Source: Streptomyces sp. NRRL F-6492
GTDB lineage: Bacteria; Actinomycetota; Actinomycetes; Streptomycetales; Streptomycetaceae
Length of the DNA: 64,000 bases
NCBI RefSeq assembly: GCF_001280125.1
Contig: NZ_LGEG01000182.1
Coordinates: forward strand, 16,124-80,123
Direction: 5' to 3'
Part shown: piece by piece, positions 16,193-25,577 of the stretch
Layout: the number at the start of each line of letters is the position of its first letter
Numbering within the stretch: position 1 is the first letter of the stretch
The notes under the pieces: generated by a model
Seen by the model: only the letters and a program-made list of their open reading frames with translations
What the model was told of the DNA's origin: nothing
Database searches by the model: none
Program-made: the position numbers and the translations under genes

Positions 16193-18391
16193 GTGGCCAC
16201 GTTCCTGTACAAACTGGGTCGCTCCGCCTTCCGGCGCCGACGGCTCGTCGCCCTCCTCTGGGTGGCGCTCCTCGCGCTCGCCGGCGTCGGCGCCGCGACC
16301 GCGCCCGCCGCCACCTCCAGCTCCTTCTCGATCCCCGGCACCGAGGCCCAGCGCGCCTTCGACCTGCTCGAAGAGCGCTTCCCGGGCGCCGGAGCCGACG
16401 GGGCCACCGCCCGCGTCGTCTTCAAGGCCCCCGAGGGCCAGAAGGTGACCGACCCGGCGCACAAGGCCGTCGTCGAGGAGACCGTCGCCGCGCTCAAGTC
16501 CGGCTCGGACCAGATCGTCTCGGTCGCCGACCCGTACACCGCGCGGGCCGTCTCGCAGAACGGCTCCACCGCCTACGTCTCCGTCGCGTACAAGGTCAAC
16601 GCCATGGAGCTGACCGACGAGACGCGCGAGGCCCTGAAGCAGGCCGGGCACCAGGCGCAGGGCAAGGGCCTGACGGTCGAGGTCGGCGGCGACGCCCTCC
16701 AGACCATGCCCGAGACCGGCGCGGGCGAGATCGTCGGCGTGGTCATCGCCGGCATCGTGCTCGTCGTCACCTTCGGCTCGCTCGTCGCCGCCGGACTCCC
16801 GCTGCTCACCGCGATCATCGGCGTCGGCATCGGCGTCTCCTCGATCGCGGCGCTCGCGAACGTCCTCGACCTCGGCTCCACCACCTCCACCCTCGCGATG
16901 ATGATCGGCCTCGCGGTCGGCATCGACTACGCCCTCTTCATCGTCTCCCGCTACCGCGCGGAGCTCGCCGAGGGCCGCGACAAGGAGGAGGCCGCGGGCC
17001 GCGCGACCGGCACGGCCGGCTCCGCCGTCGTCTTCGCCGGGCTCACCGTCGTCATCGCCCTCGTCGGCCTGGCCGTCGTCAACATCCCGATGCTGACGAA
17101 GATGGGCTTCGCCGCCGCCGGCACGGTCGTCATCGCCGTCCTCATCGCGCTCACCCTGATCCCGGCCCTGCTCGGCTTCGCCGGCGACAAGGTCGTGGGC
17201 CGCAAGCAGCGCAAGGGCGCGGAGTCCGGGACCGGCGAGGACGGCGAGGGCGGCAAGGGCGTCAAGGAGGAGAAGCCGAACGGCGGCACCCGCTGGGCCC
17301 GGTTCGTCATCCGCCGCCCCGTGATGGTGCTCCTCGTCGGCGTCCTCGGCCTCGGCGCGATCGCGGTGCCCGCCGCCTCCCTGGAGATGGGCCTGCCGGA
17401 CGACGGCGTGAAGCCGGTCTCCACCACCGAGCGCCGCGCGTACGACGCCCTGTCCGACGGCTTCGGCCCCGGCTTCAACGGCCCGCTGCTCGTCGTCGTC
17501 GACGGCGACAGGGCCACCGCCGACAGGACGGTCTCCACGATCAAGAAGCTCGACGGCTGGGCCGCCGTCACCCCGGCGACCCCGAACAAGGCCGGCGACG
17601 CCGCGATGATCACGGTCGTCCCGAAGGACCGCCCGTCCTCCGGCGCCACCGAGAACCTCGTCCACGACATCCGCGGCGCCACCGGCGACGACGTCCTCGT
17701 CACCGGCGCCACCGCGATGAACATCGACTTCTCGCAGAAGATGAACGACGCCCTGGTGCCCTACCTGGCCCTCGTCGTCGGCCTCGCCTTCCTGCTCCTG
17801 ACCCTGGTCTTCCGCTCGGTCCTCGTCCCCCTGAAGGCGGCCCTCGGCTTCCTGCTCTCGGTGGTCGCGGCCCTCGGCGCGGTCGTCGCGGTCTTCCAGT
17901 GGGGCTGGCTCGGCAGCCTCTTCGGGGTCGAGCAGACCGGCCCGATCATGTCGATGATGCCGATCTTCATGGTGGGCGTCGTCTTCGGCCTCGCGATGGA
18001 CTACGAGGTGTTCCTCGTCACCCGGATGCGGGAGGCGTACGTCCACGGCGAGCGTCCCGGCGAGGCGATCGTGACCGGCTTCCGGCACAGCGCCCGGGTG
18101 GTCACCGCCGCCGCGGTGATCATGATCGCGGTCTTCTCCGGCTTCATCGGGATGACCGACCAGATGATCAAGATGATCGGCTTCGGCCTGGCCGTCGCGG
18201 TCCTCTTCGACGCCTTCGTGGTCCGCATGGCGATCGTCCCGGCCGTCCTGGCCCTGCTCGGCCACAAGGCCTGGTGGCTGCCGAAGTGGCTGGACCGGGC
18301 CCTGCCGAACGTGGACGTGGAGGGCGAGGGCCTCGCCGAGCACGTCGACGGGACCGGCTCGCAGGAGAAGCCGGACCTCGTGAAGGTCTGA
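16193..18391 (+). CDS. MMPL family RND-type exporter
   Basis: 732-residue MMPL transporter of the RND superfamily, which exports lipids or drugs using the proton gradient. It shows the expected duplicated layout: one N-terminal membrane helix, an extracellular domain, a five-helix bundle with MMIGLAVGIDYALFIVSRYR (around 235-254), a Lys/Glu/Gly linker, then a second helix, loop, and five-helix bundle with FGLAMDYEVFLVTRMRE (around 596-612). Start GTG at 16193. The gene follows its likely TetR regulator. Its stop codon is embedded in a 16-nt tandem repeat (18376-18471). Confidence 0.93.
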   Translation: MATFLYKLGRSAFRRRRLVALLWVALLALAGVGAATAPAATSSSFSIPGTEAQRAFDLLEERFPGAGADGATARVVFKAPEGQKVTDPAHKAVVEETVAALKSGSDQIVSVADPYTARAVSQNGSTAYVSVAYKVNAMELTDETREALKQAGHQAQGKGLTVEVGGDALQTMPETGAGEIVGVVIAGIVLVVTFGSLVAAGLPLLTAIIGVGIGVSSIAALANVLDLGSTTSTLAMMIGLAVGIDYALFIVSRYRAELAEGRDKEEAAGRATGTAGSAVVFAGLTVVIALVGLAVVNIPMLTKMGFAAAGTVVIAVLIALTLIPALLGFAGDKVVGRKQRKGAESGTGEDGEGGKGVKEEKPNGGTRWARFVIRRPVMVLLVGVLGLGAIAVPAASLEMGLPDDGVKPVSTTERRAYDALSDGFGPGFNGPLLVVVDGDRATADRTVSTIKKLDGWAAVTPATPNKAGDAAMITVVPKDRPSSGATENLVHDIRGATGDDVLVTGATAMNIDFSQKMNDALVPYLALVVGLAFLLLTLVFRSVLVPLKAALGFLLSVVAALGAVVAVFQWGWLGSLFGVEQTGPIMSMMPIFMVGVVFGLAMDYEVFLVTRMREAYVHGERPGEAIVTGFRHSARVVTAAAVIMIAVFSGFIGMTDQMIKMIGFGLAVAVLFDAFVVRMAIVPAVLALLGHKAWWLPKWLDRALPNVDVEGEGLAEHVDGTGSQEKPDLVKV

Positions 18392-18471
18392 TCCGGTGAA
18401 GCCTTCACCTCGTGAAGGTCTGACCTCGTGAAGCCCTGACCTCGTGAAGGCCTGATCTCGCGCAGGTGCGA
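18376..18471 (+). repeat. Six 16-nt tandem units across the MMPL stop codon
   Basis: Units of 16 bases begin at 18376, 18392, 18408, 18424, 18440 and 18456. The first (CCTCGTGAAGGTCTGA) contains the last codons and stop of the MMPL gene; unit three is identical to it, units four and five differ by one or two bases, and units two and six are more diverged. Because 16 is not a multiple of three, the copies lie out of frame beyond the stop. Confidence 0.85.
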
Positions 18472-18492
18472 GTACCGGCCGGGTCCAGCCCC

Positions 18493-18536
18493 GACGCCGT
18501 CGGCGTGTCGTCAGTCAGCGACGCGCCGACGGCGTC
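18493..18536. terminator. Bidirectional terminator between MMPL and the SsgA-like gene
   Basis: Long stem with outer arms at 18493-18505 and 18524-18536 (13 bp perfect), extended inward by GTCG/CGAC, eight-base loop TCAGTCAG. The stop codon of the reverse-strand gene (18515-18517) lies within the loop. Confidence 0.75.
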
Positions 18537-18898
18537 CGCGTACCCGAAGCGGTGGAGGGGCCGGAGGAGTACGTGTGGCGGAGGAAGCGGACCAGGGCGG
18601 CGGTGTCGAACTGGACGACCTCCACCCCCTCCTCCGTGTGGAACTCGACCACCGTCTGCACCCGGCCGCAGGGCCAGACGCCGATGTCGCCGCGCCGGGT
18701 CGGGGTGCGCAGGCCCGTCTCCAGGAGGGCGCGCGGAAAGGACCACTCGACGGCGCCGGGGAAGACGAAGCGGACGGTCGCGGGGGAGTAGCCGGGGTCG
18801 TAGCGGAGGGCCACCGGGACGGGTCGGGTGAGCGGGGCGTCGCTGACGATCCGGCCCTTGGCACGGTCGTCGACTGCGGGGGCGGGTGCGGCGGCCAT
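18515..18898 (-). CDS. SsgA-like sporulation/cell-division regulator (SALP)
   Basis: 127-residue SsgA-like protein, a family restricted to sporulating actinomycetes that controls septum site selection and peptidoglycan maintenance. Family signatures: VPVALRYDPGYSPATVRF (about 26-43), VEWSFPRALLETGL, GDIGVWPCGRVQTVVEFH and FDTAALVRFLRHTY near the C-terminus. The start is ATG 18898 with AGGAG at proper distance; the longer frame adds a Lys/Arg-rich leader that is not conserved. Which SALP (SsgB to SsgG) cannot be decided by eye; it lacks the SsgB C-terminal tail. Confidence 0.87.
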   Translation of the reverse strand: MAAAPAPAVDDRAKGRIVSDAPLTRPVPVALRYDPGYSPATVRFVFPGAVEWSFPRALLETGLRTPTRRGDIGVWPCGRVQTVVEFHTEEGVEVVQFDTAALVRFLRHTYSSGPSTASGTRTPSARR

Positions 18899-19006
18899 CG
18901 GTGGCTCCTGACGTTTCGTCCTCTTATAAGCCAATGTGGCACTTCTTCCCCGTGATCGCACGCCTCATGCGGGCACAGCTGCGGCCATGATGTGACCCAT
19001 GCGCTC

Positions 19007-19023
19007 TTGCAAGCCCTTCGCAG
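19007..19023 (+). promoter_or_regulatory. Nur-like box upstream of the Ni/Co transporter
   Basis: TTGCAA-GCCCT-TCGCAG resembles the Nur (nickel uptake regulator, Fur family) consensus TTGCAA-N5-TTGCAA with two mismatches in the second half. It ends 19 bases before the proposed GTG start. No cobalamin-riboswitch core was recognised in the spacer 18899-19042. Confidence 0.4.
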
Positions 19024-19042
19024 GAGCGCCCATCATTCCGAC

Positions 19043-20083
19043 GTGCATGTACCTGACGGATTCATCAACGCCCCCGTATCGGCCGTCGCCGGTGTCGTCG
19101 CCGCCGGCGCCGTCGCCGTCAGCCTGCGCGGAGCCCGCCGCGAGCTGGATGAGAGGACCGCGCCGCTCGCCGGCCTCGTCGCGGCCTTCGTCTTCGCCGT
19201 CCAGATGCTGAACTTCCCGGTCGCCGCCGGGACCAGCGGACACCTCCTCGGCGGCGCGCTCGCCGCGATACTCGTCGGCCCCTGGACCGGCGTCCTGTGC
19301 ATAGCGGTCGTCCTGCTCATGCAGGGCGTCCTCTTCGCGGACGGCGGCCTCACCGCGCTCGGCGTGAACATCGACGTCATGGGCGTCGTCACCGTCGTCG
19401 TGGCCTACGCGCTCTTCCGGGGCCTCGTCCTGGTCCTGCCGCGCACCCGCCGCTCGGTGACCGCGGCCTCCTTCGTCGCCGCGCTCGTCTCCGTACCGGC
19501 CGCGGCCGCCGCCTTCACGCTGGTCTACGCGGTCGGCGGCACCACCGACGTCCCCCTCGGCAAGGTCCTCACCGCGATGGTCGGCGTGCACGTCCTCATC
19601 GGCATCGGCGAGGCCGTCATCACCATGCTGACCGTCGGCGCGGTCCTCGCCGTCCGCCCCGACCTGGTGTACGGCGCGCGCGGCCTGACCGCCCCGCTCA
19701 AGCTCCGGGTGGACGGCGAGCTGGTCGACGCCGCGCCCGCCGCCCCGGCCGCTCCCGCCCAGGGCTCTCCCAGGAAGCTGTGGACCGCCGGCGTCGTCAC
19801 CGCCCTCGTCCTCGCCGGCTTCGTCTCCTTCTACGCCTCCGCCAGCCCCGACGGCCTGGAGAAGGTCGCCGCCGACCAGGGCATCGACGCCAAGGCCGAC
19901 GCGTACGAGCACGCCACCGCGGACTCCCCGCTCGCCGACTACGGCGTCAAGGACGTCGGCGACGCGCGCCTCTCCGGCGGCCTGGCCGGCGTCATCGGCG
20001 TGGGCACGACCCTGGCCGTCGGCACCGGCGTCTTCCTGGTCGTCCGCCGCCGCCGCCGCGACGCCGTACCGGAAAGCGTCTGA
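19043..20083 (+). CDS. Ni/Co ECF transporter S-component fused to PDGLE domain (NikMN/CbiMN)
   Basis: 346-residue integral membrane protein of the CbiM/NikM family with an attached NikN-type domain. Starting at GTG 19043 gives M-H-V-P-D-G-F-I-N; in CbiM/NikM the N-terminal amino group and His2 bind the metal, so this start is favoured over an earlier ATG at 18992. The core holds six or seven membrane segments with conserved HLLGG and NIDVMG; a second region has a helix, the motif SPDGLEKVA (PDGLE, about residue 270) and a final helix before RRRRRD. Followed two bases later by the EcfT permease and then the ATPase. Imports Ni2+ or Co2+; the Nur-like box favours nickel. Confidence 0.88.
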   Translation: MHVPDGFINAPVSAVAGVVAAGAVAVSLRGARRELDERTAPLAGLVAAFVFAVQMLNFPVAAGTSGHLLGGALAAILVGPWTGVLCIAVVLLMQGVLFADGGLTALGVNIDVMGVVTVVVAYALFRGLVLVLPRTRRSVTAASFVAALVSVPAAAAAFTLVYAVGGTTDVPLGKVLTAMVGVHVLIGIGEAVITMLTVGAVLAVRPDLVYGARGLTAPLKLRVDGELVDAAPAAPAAPAQGSPRKLWTAGVVTALVLAGFVSFYASASPDGLEKVAADQGIDAKADAYEHATADSPLADYGVKDVGDARLSGGLAGVIGVGTTLAVGTGVFLVVRRRRRDAVPESV

Positions 20084-20084
20084 C

Positions 20085-20842
20085 GTGGGCGCGGGACACG
20101 CCCACAAGCTCTACCGGCACGGACACTCGCCGGTCCACGGGCTGCCCGCGCACACCAAGCTCGTCGCCGTCCTCGGCTTCGTCCTGGTCGTCGTCTCGAC
20201 GCCCCGCGAGGCCGTCTGGGCCTTCGCCCTCCACGCCGCGCTCCTCGCGGCCGTGGCGGCGAAGGCCCGGATCCCGGCCGGCTTCCTGCTCAGGCGGCTG
20301 CTCGTCGAGGTGCCGTTCGTCGCGTTCGCGCTGCTCATGCCGTTCGTCGTGCCCGGCGAGCGGACCGAGGTGCTCGGGATCTCCCTGAGCGTCCCCGGCC
20401 TGTGGGGCGCCTGGAACGTCCTCGCCAAGGGCACCCTCGGCGTCGCCGCCTCCGTGCTCCTCGCCGCCACGACCGAGCTGCGCTCCCTGCTCCTCGGCCT
20501 CCAGCGGCTGAGGCTGCCGCCGCTGCTCGTCCAGATCGCCTCCTTCATGATCCGGTACGGCGACGTCATCACCGACGAGATGCGCCGCATGTCCGTCGCC
20601 CGCCGCTCGCGCGGCTTCGAGGCGCGGGGCGTGCGCCACTGGGGCGTCCTCGCCAAATCCGCGGGCGCGCTCTTCATCCGCTCGTACGAGCGCGGGGAAC
20701 GGGTCCACCTGGCCATGGTCAGCCGTGGCTACACCGGCACCATCCCCGTGCTCGACGAGGTGGCCGCCACCCGCGCCCAGTGGGCGTACGCCGCGGCGCT
20801 GCCCCTCACCGCCCTCCTGATCTGCCTCCTGGGACGGACCCT

Positions 20843-20846
<4 letters not shown>
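20085..20846 (+). CDS. ECF transporter T-component (CbiQ/NikQ)
   Basis: 253-residue energy-coupling-factor transmembrane protein. It has about five hydrophobic segments, the first being KLVAVLGFVLVVVSTP, and the cytoplasmic coupling helices with the family signature RRSRGFEARG near residues 170-180. GTG at 20085 starts one base after the upstream stop; the stop overlaps the ATPase GTG by four bases (20843-20846). It links the membrane S-component to the ATPase of the Ni/Co importer. Confidence 0.9.
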
Positions 20847-21589
<743 letters not shown>

Positions 21590-21688
21590 GGGCCCGCCCC
21601 CGACGGCCCGAGGGCCCCGGAATCGGCCCTCCGCCCGCCGCGTTGCACCATGGGGGGTCGGAGCACAGGAGAGACGAGGAGCGGGAAC

Positions 21689-22855
21689 GTGGACGTCCGG
21701 GGCACGGTGGCGGCGGGCTGGGAGCCCGTCGGGGACGCGTTCCTGCGCGCCTTCGGGCAGCGCGGCGAGCGCGGGGCGGCCGTCGCCGTCCACCGGGACG
21801 GCGTGAAGGTCGTCGACCTGTGGGCGGGCACCAGGGACGTCGACGGGGCGGAGCCCTGGACCGAGGACACCGCCCAGGTCGTCCGCTCGGCCACCAAGGG
21901 CGTCGCCGCCGCCGTCCCCCTGCTCCTGCACCAGCGCGGCCTGCTCGACCTGGACGCCCCCGTCGCCACGTACTGGCCCGAGTTCAAGGCGGCCGGCAAG
22001 GACCGCGCGACCGTGCGGGACCTCCTCGCGCACCGGGCCGGCGTCCCCGTCCTCGACCGGCCGCTCACCCTCGCCGAGGCCGCCGACCTGCCGACGGCGA
22101 CCGCCGCCGTGGCCGCCCAGGCCCCCGTCTGGGAGCCCGGCACCGCCCACGGCTACCACGCCCACACCTTCGGCTGGCTGCTCTCCGGCCTGGTCCACCG
22201 GGTCACCGGCCGGACGATCGGCCGCTGGGTGGCCGAGGAGATCGCCGGCCCGCTCGGCCTCGACCTGTGGATCGGGCTGCCGGACGCGGAGGCCCACCGG
22301 GTCGGCCGCATCGGCCCCGTCGAGGAGGTCGAACCGGCCGGGAGCGGCGCGCTCAGGCTCCGCCCCAAGCGCGCGGTCACCGAGGCGTACCGGGACCCGG
22401 ACTCCCTCACCCGCCGCGCCTTCGGCGTCATCGACCCCCGGCCCGACGAGAACGACCCCGTCTACCGGGCCGCCGAACTCCCCGGCTCGGCCGGCGTCGC
22501 CACCGCCCGCGCCCTCTCCCGCTTCTACGCCGCCACCCTCGGCCCGGTCGACGGCGCCGAGCGCCTCTTCGCCCCGGCGACGCTCGCCCTCGCCCGTACC
22601 GAGGAGTCCGCGGGCACGGACCGCGTCCTGCTCGTCGGCACCCGCTTCGGCCTCGGGCACATGCTGCACGGCCCGGCCTCGCCGCTCCTCGGCCCGTCGT
22701 CCTTCGGCCACCCGGGCCGGGGCGGCTCCCTGGGCTTCGCGGACCCCGACTCCGGGATCGCCTTCGGGTACGTCACCAACGGCATGCGGAAGACGGTCAC
22801 GGCGGACCCGCGCGCCCAGGCGCTCGTACGGGCGGTCCGCGCGGTGACGGCCTGA
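21689..22855 (+). CDS. Serine hydrolase of the beta-lactamase/EstB family
   Basis: 388-residue class C beta-lactamase-like hydrolase. The SxxK motif is S67-A-T-K70, the second motif is around GYHAHTFG (Tyr-x-x), and a C-terminal GHPGRGGSLGF replaces the KTG triad as in EstB-type esterases. The start is GTG 21689 with GGAG nine bases upstream; an ATG at 21650 is in frame but lacks a site. No signal peptide, so it is cytoplasmic and more likely an esterase than an antibiotic-hydrolysing enzyme. The stop codon lies in an 8-nt repeat. Confidence 0.88.
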   Translation: MDVRGTVAAGWEPVGDAFLRAFGQRGERGAAVAVHRDGVKVVDLWAGTRDVDGAEPWTEDTAQVVRSATKGVAAAVPLLLHQRGLLDLDAPVATYWPEFKAAGKDRATVRDLLAHRAGVPVLDRPLTLAEAADLPTATAAVAAQAPVWEPGTAHGYHAHTFGWLLSGLVHRVTGRTIGRWVAEEIAGPLGLDLWIGLPDAEAHRVGRIGPVEEVEPAGSGALRLRPKRAVTEAYRDPDSLTRRAFGVIDPRPDENDPVYRAAELPGSAGVATARALSRFYAATLGPVDGAERLFAPATLALARTEESAGTDRVLLVGTRFGLGHMLHGPASPLLGPSSFGHPGRGGSLGFADPDSGIAFGYVTNGMRKTVTADPRAQALVRAVRAVTA

Positions 22856-22882
22856 CGGGCTGACGGGCTGGCGCCTGACGGG
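22852..22882 (+). repeat. CTGACGGG octamer repeat at the hydrolase stop
   Basis: CTGACGGG occurs at 22852-22859 (holding the TGA stop), 22860-22867 and 22875-22882, with a related GTGACGGC immediately before the stop (22844-22851). Confidence 0.7.
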
Positions 22883-22896
22883 CCGGTCGTCGCGGA

Positions 22897-23514
22897 TCAG
22901 GCCGCCGACGGCGTCAGCGCGAGCACCACCCCGAGGCCGACGAGCACGGTGCCGATGGCCTTGTTGAGCACGGTCTGCCGCCGCAGCAGCCGGTCCCGCA
23001 GCGCCTGCTGGGAGAAGAGCAGCGCGGCGAGCGCGAACCACACCAGGTGCGCGAACGACATGAACAGGCCGTAGCCGATCTGCTGGGGGACGGGGGTGTC
23101 GGCGCTGACGACCTGGGTGTAGGTGCTCAGGACGAACAGCATCGTCTTCGGGTTGAGCGCGTTCGTCAGGAAGCCGGTGCGCAGGGCGCCCGCCTTCGAC
23201 AGGCCCTCGCCGTCCGACAGGTCGACGTCCACCCGGGCCTTGGTGACGAAGGTCCGGTAGCCGATGTACACCAGGTACGCGGCGCCGACCAGCTTCATCG
23301 CCGTGAAGAGGGCCGGGCTCCGGGACACCAGGAGCCCGACGCCCAGCATGGTGTACGTGACGTGGACGAGGACGCCGAGCGCGATGCCGACGGCGGCGAG
23401 GACCCCGGCGGTCCGCCCGTACAGATAGCTGTTGCGGACGGTCATCGCGAAGTCCGCGCCGGGGCTGATGACGGCCAGGACGGTGATGACCGCCACGGCG
23501 ATGAGCTGACCCAT
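22897..23514 (-). CDS. LysE family amino-acid exporter
   Basis: 205-residue LysE/RhtB-type exporter with about six hydrophobic segments. Family marks are AVISPGADFAMTVRNSYLYG near residues 16-35, GVLVHVTYTMLGVGLL, and the AGALRTGFLTNALNPKTMLF segment around 120-139. The start is ATG 23514; upstream codons in frame are Arg/Pro-rich and unlike the family. Convergent with the serine hydrolase. Exports amino acids or related small molecules; the substrate cannot be told. Confidence 0.9.
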   Translation of the reverse strand: MGQLIAVAVITVLAVISPGADFAMTVRNSYLYGRTAGVLAAVGIALGVLVHVTYTMLGVGLLVSRSPALFTAMKLVGAAYLVYIGYRTFVTKARVDVDLSDGEGLSKAGALRTGFLTNALNPKTMLFVLSTYTQVVSADTPVPQQIGYGLFMSFAHLVWFALAALLFSQQALRDRLLRRQTVLNKAIGTVLVGLGVVLALTPSAA

Positions 23515-23690
23515 GTTCCCGTCGTTCCCGTCTTCTCGTGCGGGCCGGGACGGGATGCGGATCCGCGCCGGGCGCCAGGGCTTGCGACAGTAGGTGATCA
23601 CCGGCGCGCCGCGCGAGGCGTTTTCCCGCCACGCGCCCGCGCCGCCGGGGGGCCTGGTGCGGACGGCGGCCCCGGTGCTGTGATCACCCC

Positions 23691-24578
23691 ATGGAGCACA
23701 CGGAGCACACGGAGCACACGGAGCACACGGAGCACACGGAGCACACGGAGCACACGGAGCACACGGAACGCACGGAACGCGCGGAGCACGTGGAACGCGT
23801 GGATCTCGGGGAACGGCTCGACGGGTACGGGGTACTGATCACGGGCGCGGCGCGCGGCATCGGCGCGGCGACCGCGCGGCGCCTCGCGGCGGAGGGCGCG
23901 CGGGTCCTCGTCACGGACGTGGACGAGGAGGAGGCGCGGGCGACGGCGGCCGGGCTGCCGGGGGCGGAGTCCGTACGCTGCGACGTGTCCGACCAGGGTT
24001 CGGTAGACGCGGCCGTGGCGTACGCGGTGGAGGCCTTCGGCGGTCTCGACGTCCTCGTGAACAACGCGCTCGGGCCCGTGGCGCCCGACCGGGACCGCTT
24101 CGAGGACGAGCCGGACGAGGTCTGGGCCGTCCAGCACGACGTCACGTTCATGGGGGCGGTGCGCTGCTCGCGGGCGGCGCTGCCGCACCTGGCGGCGGGC
24201 GGGCGCGGGGCGATCGTCACCATCGGGTCGGTCAACGCGGAGGCGGACTTCGGCAACCACGCGTACAGCGCGGCCAAGGCCGGGCTCGCCTCCTTCACCC
24301 GCACCCTGGCGGGGGACGCGGCGGCGCGCGGGGTCCGGGTCAACCAGATCAACCCGGGGACGATCGCGACCAGGGCGTGGGCGGGCAGGGAGGAGGGGCT
24401 CGCCGCCCTGGCCGAGCGGGTCTATCCGCTGGGCCGCGTCGGCACCCCCGAGGACATCGCCGCCGCCGTCGCCTTCCTCGCCTCCCGGGACGCCTCCTGG
24501 GTCACCGGCACGGTCCTGCGCGTCGACGGCGGGCTCCTCGCGGTGAACAGGCACTTCGCGGAGGTGCTGGGCGACTGA
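23691..24578 (+). CDS. Short-chain dehydrogenase with N-terminal EHT repeats
   Basis: 295-residue classical SDR: TGAARGIG cofactor motif (about 50-57), NNA segment VLVNNALGP, catalytic Ser in TIGSVNAE and Tyr-Lys in YSAAK, and a C-terminal VTGTVLRVDGGLL typical of FabG-like enzymes. The first 38 residues are unusual: Met followed by eight exact Glu-His-Thr triplets, then degenerate ERT, ERA, EHV, ERV. They are encoded by a 9-nt tandem repeat. The enzyme core does not need this tail; translation could instead start at a GTG within the repeat (near 23790-23802). Confidence 0.88.
   Translation: MEHTEHTEHTEHTEHTEHTEHTEHTERTERAEHVERVDLGERLDGYGVLITGAARGIGAATARRLAAEGARVLVTDVDEEEARATAAGLPGAESVRCDVSDQGSVDAAVAYAVEAFGGLDVLVNNALGPVAPDRDRFEDEPDEVWAVQHDVTFMGAVRCSRAALPHLAAGGRGAIVTIGSVNAEADFGNHAYSAAKAGLASFTRTLAGDAAARGVRVNQINPGTIATRAWAGREEGLAALAERVYPLGRVGTPEDIAAAVAFLASRDASWVTGTVLRVDGGLLAVNRHFAEVLGD
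23694..23801 (+). repeat. GAGCACACG coding microsatellite
   Basis: Eight exact copies of the 9-mer GAGCACACG run from 23694 to 23765, followed by four degenerate copies (GAACGCACG, GAACGCGCG, GAGCACGTG, GAACGCGTG). All are in the SDR frame and keep it open. Confidence 0.9.
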
Positions 24579-24702
24579 GCGGGAGCGGCGCACGGCCGCC
24601 GAGTGGGCCGCCGGTCGCGGGGTACACGGGCCGCGTGTGAGAACGCTCCCGCCGAGCAGACGCGGAGGAGGGGAGTCGGGCAACGGAGGAAGTGAGGATG
24701 CG

Positions 24703-25122
24703 ATGAGCACGATCCAACGGCCGGTCCACGGCAGTGCCGCCGACGCGTCGGTGGGCGACCTCGTCTCGCGGGCGTCGCAGCAGATCTCGGACCTGGTCCG
24801 CGACGAGATGCGGCTGGCGCGGGCGGAGATGACCCAGAAGGGCAAGCGGTACGGCGTGGGCGGCGGCCTGTTCGGCGGCGCCGGCCTGGTCGGCGTCCTG
24901 GCCGCGCAGGCCCTCGTGGTGGCCGTGATCGCGGCCCTCGCCCTGGTCCTCCCGGTCTGGGCCTCGGCCCTGATCGTCACCGTCCTGCTGGCGGCGGGCG
25001 CGGCGGGCATGGCCCTGGCCGGGAAGAAGCAGATCGACGAGGCGGGCGCGCCGGCCCCCGAGCAGACCATCGACAACGTCAGGGCCGACATGGCCGAGAT
25101 CAAGGAGAGGGCCCACCGATGA
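24703..25122 (+). CDS. Actinobacterial Holin-X / DUF1469 membrane protein
   Basis: 139-residue protein of the phage-holin-like superfamily III (Holin-X). An amphipathic N-terminal half contains SRASQQISDLVRDEMRLARA (about 22-41), then a Gly-rich turn and two hydrophobic helices (about 62-85 and 88-108), then a charged tail. ATG 24703 has GAGG just upstream; the longer frame from 24637 is less likely. The stop overlaps the next ATG (25119). In Streptomyces this protein usually pairs with a DUF3618 protein, as here; despite the family name there is no prophage around it. Confidence 0.85.
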   Translation: MSTIQRPVHGSAADASVGDLVSRASQQISDLVRDEMRLARAEMTQKGKRYGVGGGLFGGAGLVGVLAAQALVVAVIAALALVLPVWASALIVTVLLAAGAAGMALAGKKQIDEAGAPAPEQTIDNVRADMAEIKERAHR

Positions 25123-25550
25123 ACCACCAGCCGCAGCGCGACAAGACCGCGAACGACCTCGGCGAGCTGCGCGAGCAGGCCGAGCACACCCGCGACGAAC
25201 TCGGCCGCACGGTCGAGGCGTTGGCGGCCAAGGCGGACGTCAAGGCGCAGGCCAAGGAGAAGGCGGCGGAGCTGCGGGAGCAGGCGGCCGGCCTCCAGGA
25301 GAAGGCCGCCGAGAAGACGGCGGTCGCCACCGGCCTGGTCAAGGAGAAGGCGGCGCAGTCGGCCGTCCTGGTCAAGGAGAAGGCGGCGCAGGCCGCCGGC
25401 CTGGTGCAGGAGAAGACCCCCGACCCGGTCCTGGAGAGGGCCGAGGTGGTCGCGGACAAGGCGAAGGCCAACCGCACCCCGCTGCTCGCCGCGGCCGCCG
25501 CCCTGGCCGCCTTCCTGCTGCTGCGCCGGGTCCGCCGCGGCCGCCGCTGA
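25119..25550 (+). CDS. DUF3618 family protein
   Basis: 143-residue protein coupled to the Holin-X gene by an ATGA overlap. The DUF3618 signature LREQAEHTRDELGRTVEALA is at about residues 16-35; it is followed by long helical Lys/Glu/Ala repeats (KEKAAQSAVLVKEKAAQAAG) forming a coiled coil, and a single C-terminal membrane anchor LLAAAAALAAFLLL before RRVRRGRR. A tail-anchored coiled-coil protein; with Holin-X it probably forms a membrane-stress complex, which is inference. Confidence 0.85.
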   Translation: MNHQPQRDKTANDLGELREQAEHTRDELGRTVEALAAKADVKAQAKEKAAELREQAAGLQEKAAEKTAVATGLVKEKAAQSAVLVKEKAAQAAGLVQEKTPDPVLERAEVVADKAKANRTPLLAAAAALAAFLLLRRVRRGRR

Positions 25551-25577
25551 GGACACCGCGGGGTCCGGACGTCGCCG

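Noticed and set aside
18899..19042. Cobalamin riboswitch upstream of the CbiM-like gene
   Set aside because: No B12-box-like core was found and the spacer of about 140 bases is too short for a full riboswitch; a Nur-like box fits better.
23694..23801. CRISPR-like array
   Set aside because: Contiguous 9-nt units without spacers, inside a coding frame.
24610..24702. Sigma-B promoter (GGGTAC near 24618) for the Holin-X gene
   Set aside because: No GTTT-like -35 at the right distance; a single GGGTAC is weak evidence in this base composition.
24703..25550. Prophage lysis module (holin)
   Set aside because: Holin-X family members with DUF3618 partners are chromosomal actinobacterial proteins; no endolysin, structural or integrase genes are nearby.
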